From contig NZ_JAUHLN010000004.1 of the NCBI RefSeq assembly GCF_030412265.1, forward strand, positions 248,001 to 312,000: DNA of 64,000 nt. The letters are read 5' to 3'. Below, in pieces: positions 60,407 to 64,000 of this stretch; within the stretch, counting starts at the first letter, position 1, and every line of letters starts with the position of its first letter. The stretch is from Fictibacillus terranigra. Lineage in GTDB: Bacteria > Bacillota > Bacilli > Bacillales > Fictibacillaceae. The position numbers were made by a program, and so were the translations under genes. The notes beneath the pieces are model-generated. The model saw nothing but the letters and a program-made list of their open reading frames with translations, made no database searches and had not been told where the DNA came from.

Positions 60407-60442
60407 AAAAAAAGCCTGCTGTCCTGTACAGCAGGCTTTTTA
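60407..60442. terminator. Bidirectional terminator
   Basis: AAAAAGCCTGCTGT/ACAGCAGGCTTTTT stem between convergent genes. Confidence 0.9.
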
Positions 60443-60448
60443 AAAGCA

Positions 60449-62005
60449 TTAAAACACTTTTGTCGTCCAGTCTTCGCAGTTCCACACTTCAGTAACGACC
60501 TCACGGTAAAATTCCGGTTCGTGGGAGATCAGCAGGATGCTTCCTTTGTAGGCCTTTAACGCCCGTTTCAGTTCGTCCTTAGCATCGACATCCAAATGGT
60601 TGGTCGGCTCATCCAGAACAAGGAGGTTCGTTTCGTTATTGATCAGCTTGCAGAGCCGGACTTTTGCTTTTTCTCCTCCGCTGAGTACCTGTACTTTGCT
60701 TTCAATATGCTTGGTGGTCAGGCCGCATTTTGCGAGAGCGGCACGGACCTCATGCATGTTGAAAGAAGGAAACTCGCTCCAAACCTCGTCAATACACGTA
60801 TTATTGTTATTGCTTTTGATCTCCTGCTCAAAGTATCCGATATGCAGATATTCGCCTCGTTCCACAGAACCGGAGATCGGCTTGATTTCACCCAGAATAC
60901 TGCGAAGCAATGTTGTTTTTCCGATACCATTCGCTCCGACAAGCGCGATCTTTTGGCCCCGTTCCATTCTTAGGTCAAGCGGGCGGGATAACGGTTCGTC
61001 ATATCCAATTACGAGATTTTTTGTTTCAAAGATCATTTTTCCTGAGGTACGGGCTTCCTTGAAATTGAATTCAGGCTTTGGTTTTTCCTTGGCCAGCTCG
61101 ATGACCTCCATTTTATCCAGCTTTTTTTGGCGGGACATCGCCATGTTTCGAGTGGAAACACGAGCTTTATTTCTCGCAACAAAATCCTTCAGCTCGGAAA
61201 TTTCCTGCTGCTGGCGTTTGAAAGCTGCTTCCAGCTGCTGTTTTTTCGCTTCGTGAATATGCTGGAAGTTATTGTAGTCTCCTACATAGCGGTTAAGCTC
61301 TTGATTTTCCATGTGATAGATCAAGTTGATCACACTGTTCAAGAACGGAATATCATGCGAAATTAAAACAAATGCATTCTCATATTCCTGAAGGTAGCGC
61401 TTCAGCCACTCGATATGCTGTTCATCCAAGTAGTTCGTCGGCTCATCCAGCAAAAGGATCTCAGGCTTTTCAAGCAACAGCTTTGCCAAAAGAACCTTTG
61501 TACGCTGCCCGCCTGACAGGTCATGTACGTCACGGTCAAGGCCGATATCTTCTAGACCGAGTCCGCGAGCGATCTCTTCTACCTTTGCGTCAATTATATA
61601 AAAATCGTTATTTGTTAACGTGTCTTGAAGGACACCAACATCCTCCAAAAGTTTTTCTAGCTCTTCAGGTGTCGCTTCCCCCATTTTTTCGTACATGCCG
61701 TTCATTTCGTTTTCAACATCAAAAAGGTATTGAAACGCACTTTTCAGCACATCGCGAATGGTCATTCCCTGCTGAAGGACTGTGTGCTGATCAAGGTAGC
61801 CAACACGCACTTTTTTTGCCCATTCTACTTTACCTTCGTCTGGCTGCAGCTTGCCGGTGATAATGTTCATGAAGGTGGATTTTCCTTCACCATTTGCTCC
61901 GATCAATCCGATGTGTTCTCCTTTTAGGAGACGGAAGGAGACATCATTAAAAATCGCACGGTCACCAAAGCCGTGGCTTAAGTTTTTTACGGTTAAAACA
62001 CTCAT
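60449..62005 (-). CDS. yfmM: ABC-F family ATPase, YfmM-like
   Basis: A 518-residue soluble ABC-F protein with two ATPase domains and no membrane part. Walker A motifs are GANGEGKSTFMNII (about 36) and GANGIGKTTLLRSIL (about 355). Signatures are LSGGQRTKVLLAKLL and LSGGEKAKVRLCKLI, Walker B motifs ILLLDEPTNYLDEQ and LLVLDEPTNHLDVD. The interdomain linker (P-site tRNA interaction motif) spans about 240-320. It matches B. subtilis YfmM in length and along its sequence. ABC-F proteins bind the ribosomal E site to relieve stalling or protect against antibiotics. The start is the ATG after AAAAGGTGCATATAG. Confidence 0.94.
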   Translation of the reverse strand: MSVLTVKNLSHGFGDRAIFNDVSFRLLKGEHIGLIGANGEGKSTFMNIITGKLQPDEGKVEWAKKVRVGYLDQHTVLQQGMTIRDVLKSAFQYLFDVENEMNGMYEKMGEATPEELEKLLEDVGVLQDTLTNNDFYIIDAKVEEIARGLGLEDIGLDRDVHDLSGGQRTKVLLAKLLLEKPEILLLDEPTNYLDEQHIEWLKRYLQEYENAFVLISHDIPFLNSVINLIYHMENQELNRYVGDYNNFQHIHEAKKQQLEAAFKRQQQEISELKDFVARNKARVSTRNMAMSRQKKLDKMEVIELAKEKPKPEFNFKEARTSGKMIFETKNLVIGYDEPLSRPLDLRMERGQKIALVGANGIGKTTLLRSILGEIKPISGSVERGEYLHIGYFEQEIKSNNNNTCIDEVWSEFPSFNMHEVRAALAKCGLTTKHIESKVQVLSGGEKAKVRLCKLINNETNLLVLDEPTNHLDVDAKDELKRALKAYKGSILLISHEPEFYREVVTEVWNCEDWTTKVF

Positions 62006-62159
62006 CTATATGCACCTTTTCTTGTTTGTTAAGATCACCATTTGATTATAGTATTAATTGCAGGGAGAACTCAATCTTTATGGGGGAATTTACTAAGAAT
62101 GTTTCAAGCTGAAGTGAAATGGTAAAGTCCTCTTGAAATGATGGAAAAGGAGGAGCGGC

Positions 62160-62339
62160 ATGATGCATGATTACAGTGTGGTTCCCAATCAGGGGGAAAA
62201 CGGCTGGGTCGTCAAAATTCAAAATACAGCACCGAGCGGCACTTACTCAAGCCGGTCAGAAGCTATTGCACTTGCAAAAAATCAGCCGAGGAAGACAAAC
62301 CCAGCAGGCTGCTTGTTTAGGATACTGAGCTTAGAGTAG
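62160..62339 (+). CDS. DUF2188-like small protein
   Basis: A 59-residue protein whose pattern YSVVPNQGENGWVVKIQNTA then SSRSEAIALAKN matches the small DUF2188 family (a beta hairpin plus helix). AGGAGG at 62149-62154 sits 5 bases before this ATG and 8 before the second ATG at 62163, so either may be used. Family function unknown. A hairpin TTTTAACG/CGTTAAAA follows at about 62355. Confidence 0.75.
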   Translation: MMHDYSVVPNQGENGWVVKIQNTAPSGTYSSRSEAIALAKNQPRKTNPAGCLFRILSLE

Positions 62340-62380
62340 CAGAAGAGAAGCGATTTTAACGCAGAACGTTAAAAGGCATG

Positions 62381-62411
62381 AAAAAAGGAGCCTTGGGTCC
62401 AAGACTCCTTC
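62381..62411 (-). terminator. Terminator of the micropeptide array
   Basis: On the minus strand GAAGGAGTCTTGG pairs with CCAAGGCTCCTT, followed by T6. It closes the transcript carrying the three small peptide genes. Confidence 0.8.
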
Positions 62412-62468
62412 AATGTGTTGCGTTGTTCAACCTACGTGGTTTGATGCTTTTTTACTTATTGATTCGTA

Positions 62469-62567
62469 CTACAAAATACTCACTGCTTTATTCTGCTTCG
62501 GGTTCCCACTATTAGGTCCAGCTCTTGGTTCTTCGCAAGTTTCGGAACAAAAACTGTTCCGATTCAT
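62469..62567 (-). CDS. Micropeptide with EPR-GPNS core, copy 3
   Basis: A 32-residue peptide. Its core CSETCEEPRAGPNSG (residues 7-21) aligns with those of the two copies upstream. The tail is basic and polar (NPKQNKAVSIL). GGAGGGG lies 7 bases before the ATG. It has no signal peptide or membrane segment. It is the last gene before the terminator at 62381. Too short for routine gene finders. The aligned core, optimal ribosome-binding site and shared order argue that it is real; function unknown. Confidence 0.62.
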   Translation of the reverse strand: MNRNSFCSETCEEPRAGPNSGNPKQNKAVSIL

Positions 62568-62639
62568 GAGAGTTCCCCTCCGTTTGGCTCTGAATAGTGT
62601 TTTCACTCATTTAATCACAAATACAATTCAAACTCTGCT

Positions 62640-62726
62640 TTAAATCGCTCTTTCACACGTGCATTCACTATCTGGTCCATCTCTCGGATCATTGCAAGTT
62701 TCGGAACTGTAGACGTCCTTAACCAT
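62640..62726 (-). CDS. Micropeptide with EPR-GPNS core, copy 2
   Basis: A 28-residue peptide with core SSETCNDPRDGPDSECTCER (residues 7-26) containing three cysteines. A full AGGAGGT lies 6 bases before the ATG. The frame stays open upstream through an in-frame ATG that would add MQHYTPYTGGLQ; the same MQHY start precedes copy 1, so a 12-residue longer product is possible. Divergence from copy 1 leaves the PRDGP centre intact, which suggests selection on the peptide. Function unknown. Confidence 0.65.
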   Translation of the reverse strand: MVKDVYSSETCNDPRDGPDSECTCERAI

Positions 62727-62856
62727 TTGCAAACCTCCTGTATATGGCGTATAGTGTTGCATCTTGCCTCAAACATAGAGCTGATCTGTTCACACATCGT
62801 ACCTATTACTGCCTAAACGTCTTGCTTAGTCTTGCTTTACAAAAATATGAACCACG

Positions 62857-62946
62857 CTAATCTTTTATTCCTATTTCTGTGTTGCATTCACTATTCGGTC
62901 CATCTCTTGGCTCATTGGATGTTACGGAACGATTGTTCTTTCTCAT
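62857..62946 (-). CDS. Micropeptide with EPR-GPNS core, copy 1
   Basis: A 29-residue peptide, the first of three tandem paralogues. The core is RSVTSNEPRDGPNSECNTE (residues 6-24). GGAGGG lies 7 bases before the ATG. An upstream in-frame ATG gives the alternative start MQHYVTHMEGIE, like copy 2. It is 95 bases downstream of the methyltransferase gene on the same strand with no GC-rich terminator between, so the two may be co-transcribed. No known family is recognised. Confidence 0.65.
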   Translation of the reverse strand: MRKNNRSVTSNEPRDGPNSECNTEIGIKD

Positions 62947-63041
62947 CTCAATTCCCTCCATATGGGTGACATAGTGTTGCATGGTTTGTTTACCCCGTCT
63001 GAAAGAAATAAAACTTCATTTACAATAAAATTTTATAATTT

Positions 63042-63647
63042 TTACACTGGCTTGGCAGCTGTTACGATCACGGCATCCACAGGTCTCATGTTCTTCACGC
63101 TTGCGGAAATATGAGAAAAACCTGCCTCCTTTAAATAAAGGGAGATAATCCTTCCGATTTCTTTTGTAGTATCATCATCTGCTCCTTTTTCGTGTGGCTG
63201 AAGGGTAACAGCTATACGGGCCTGTTCCTTCATCAGACTCTTGATCTTTTTAAGATCCCCAATCGGATCCTTCCAGATGAAGATGGAATTTACGGTATAC
63301 ACGCCATCAAATTTCGGTGTGTGCTCATCGGCTGAAGTGATGGGACCTTCAAACAGCTCCACGCGTCCTTCTTTTATGAACGAATCGTTCCGTGATTCTG
63401 CTTGTTTCTTCATGACATGTGAAACATCATAGCCGACGATGCGGCAGGAGGGATAGTTGCTGCACACATATTCAATGCCTACACCCGGCCCATAACCCAC
63501 TTCCAGGAGACGGTCGCCCGCTCCCGGCTGCAGTGCAGAAATGGTCCATTCATTCAGTTCCTTGTTTTCGCTGGACATGATTTTTCCCGCAAGCTTACCG
63601 AGCAGACCCTCGGGTTTTTCAAATTGTTCGAAGATATTTTGCCTCAT
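63042..63647 (-). CDS. Class I SAM-dependent methyltransferase
   Basis: A 201-residue methyltransferase. The SAM-binding motif I is DRLLEVGYGPGVGIEYV (about residues 46-62), the acidic end of strand 2 is in RIVGYDVSHVMKKQA, and motif post-II is VELFEGPITSADEHTPKFDG. The C-terminal beta strands end ISASVKNMRPVDAVIVTA. It resembles UbiE-like small-molecule methyltransferases; substrate unknown. I start at the ATG at 63647, 8 bases after GGTGGGAG; a GTG at 63662 is in frame upstream. It is divergent from the MerR gene, with a CodY box between. The micropeptide genes lie downstream. Confidence 0.87.
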   Translation of the reverse strand: MRQNIFEQFEKPEGLLGKLAGKIMSSENKELNEWTISALQPGAGDRLLEVGYGPGVGIEYVCSNYPSCRIVGYDVSHVMKKQAESRNDSFIKEGRVELFEGPITSADEHTPKFDGVYTVNSIFIWKDPIGDLKKIKSLMKEQARIAVTLQPHEKGADDDTTKEIGRIISLYLKEAGFSHISASVKNMRPVDAVIVTAAKPV

Positions 63648-63746
63648 ATGGTACACTCCCACCCTTTGGATTCTATAATCAATGTACCCGAAAAAAGGGG
63701 AATCAAAAAGCTGATATTATAAGCTGCTGTCAGCCATTCGAAAAAA

Positions 63747-63761
63747 TATTTTCAGAAAATT
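63747..63761. promoter_or_regulatory. CodY box between the methyltransferase and MerR genes
   Basis: TATTTTCAGAAAATT differs from the CodY consensus by one base. It lies 12 bases upstream of the MerR promoter's -35 and about 100 bases before the divergent methyltransferase start. Confidence 0.65.
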
Positions 63762-63772
63762 TCATTAAATGC

Positions 63773-63803
63773 TTGAACCTTACGTAACGGCATGTTGTAC
63801 AGT
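63773..63803 (+). promoter_or_regulatory. MerR-type promoter with 19-bp spacer
   Basis: TTGAAC, then a 19-base spacer with the dyad CTTACGTAACG, then TACAGT. The overlong spacer with a dyad is the hallmark of MerR-activated promoters, so the following regulator probably controls itself. Confidence 0.75.
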
Positions 63804-63846
63804 AGAGTTGCCGGCAGTAAGCTTGCGAAAAAGGAAGGAGCTGATT

Positions 63847-64000
63847 ATGGAGGGAAAATATAAGATTGGTGAACTGGCCGCAGTAGCAGGGCTGACCGTT
63901 CGTACGCTGCGATATTATGATCAAATTGATTTATTATCACCATCAGCGCATTCTGGCTCAGGGCACAGGCTATATGATAAGAATGATTTTTTTCGCCTGC
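63847..64000 (+). CDS. MerR-family transcriptional regulator (partial, N-terminal part)
   Basis: The first 51 codons of a MerR regulator; the window ends inside it. The DNA-binding motif YKIGELAAVAGLTVRTLRYY, then DQIDLLSPSAHSGSGHRLYD, is the canonical HTH and first wing. AAGGAGC precedes the ATG. Its promoter has the 19-bp spacer of self-activated MerR systems. The effector domain that would tell a multidrug (BmrR/Mta/TipA) from a metal or redox type is outside the window. Confidence 0.92.
   Translation, partial: MEGKYKIGELAAVAGLTVRTLRYYDQIDLLSPSAHSGSGHRLYDKNDFFRL

Noticed and set aside
62615-62797. Minus-strand 60-codon frame overlapping micropeptide 2
   Set aside because: It is a different frame from the conserved core, shares nothing with the other copies and ignores the AGGAGGT site.
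62341-63040. Possibility that repeated blocks here are a CRISPR-like or mobile repeat array
   Set aside because: Similarity between blocks is confined to peptide cores and their leaders, with irregular spacing and no constant repeat, so tandem paralogous genes explain it better.

Overview
The window is chromosomal DNA from a low-to-mid-GC, endospore-forming Bacillaceae bacterium. Many products are close to Bacillus subtilis proteins (YclM aspartokinase, YfmM ABC-F ATPase, YwbE, YhfK, Bsn/YurI nuclease, CitS-CitT-CitM). The ribosome-binding sites are strong AGGAGG types, and SAM-I riboswitch, CcpA cre and CodY-box signals are visible. A Fictibacillus-like genus is my best guess, but that is an inference. 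No rRNA, tRNA or CRISPR array was seen.

Layout. 1-5.3 kb: the end of a LysR regulator, a VCBS-like protein, then a SAM-I riboswitch driving a ribose-type ABC importer that is probably for a methionine-salvage compound. 5.4-15.7 kb: housekeeping and hypothetical genes (DinB, thioesterase, two SDR proteins, M15 peptidase, DUF445, SIMPL protein, an ABC-2 exporter pair). 15.8-19.5 kb: a citrate transporter with its two-component system and a cre site. 19.5-21.2 kb: an IS3-family element inserted among degenerate 21-bp repeats. 21.3-23 kb: a glutaminyl-tRNA synthetase, unusual for Bacillales. 23.2-27.9 kb: a complete branched-chain amino acid ABC operon behind a CodY box. 28-35.2 kb: FUSC-type membrane protein, M19 dipeptidase, two alpha/beta hydrolases and aspartokinase.

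35.3-37.1 kb: a single AT-rich DUF262-HNH gene of the GmrSD/BrxU type, probably an acquired phage-defence gene between two terminators. 37.1-42.1 kb: small genes and a heterodimeric ABC exporter. 42.3-46.6 kb: a PRD regulator with a fructose/mannose-type PTS, with a dead Nudix remnant between them. 46.9-49.4 kb: a catabolite-repressed secreted GH13 amylase. 49.5-53.1 kb: a KinB-like kinase and a nuclease-helicase. 53.3-60.4 kb: secreted hydrolases (M14 peptidase, Bsn nuclease, Xaa-Pro dipeptidyl-peptidase), prephenate dehydratase and a frameshifted DUF1835 gene. 60.4-64 kb: YfmM, a DUF2188 protein, three tandem genes for about 30-residue peptides, a methyltransferase and a MerR regulator.

The most novel item is the array of three paralogous micropeptides at 62469-62946 (minus strand). 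They share an (E/D)PR-x-GP-(N/D)-S core. Each has a near-perfect Shine-Dalgarno sequence, and the array ends in a terminator. Other leads are the riboswitch-controlled transporter, the solitary DUF262-HNH gene, a palindromic 13-bp repeat inside the pheA promoter spacer, and a probable CTG start for the citrate sensor kinase.
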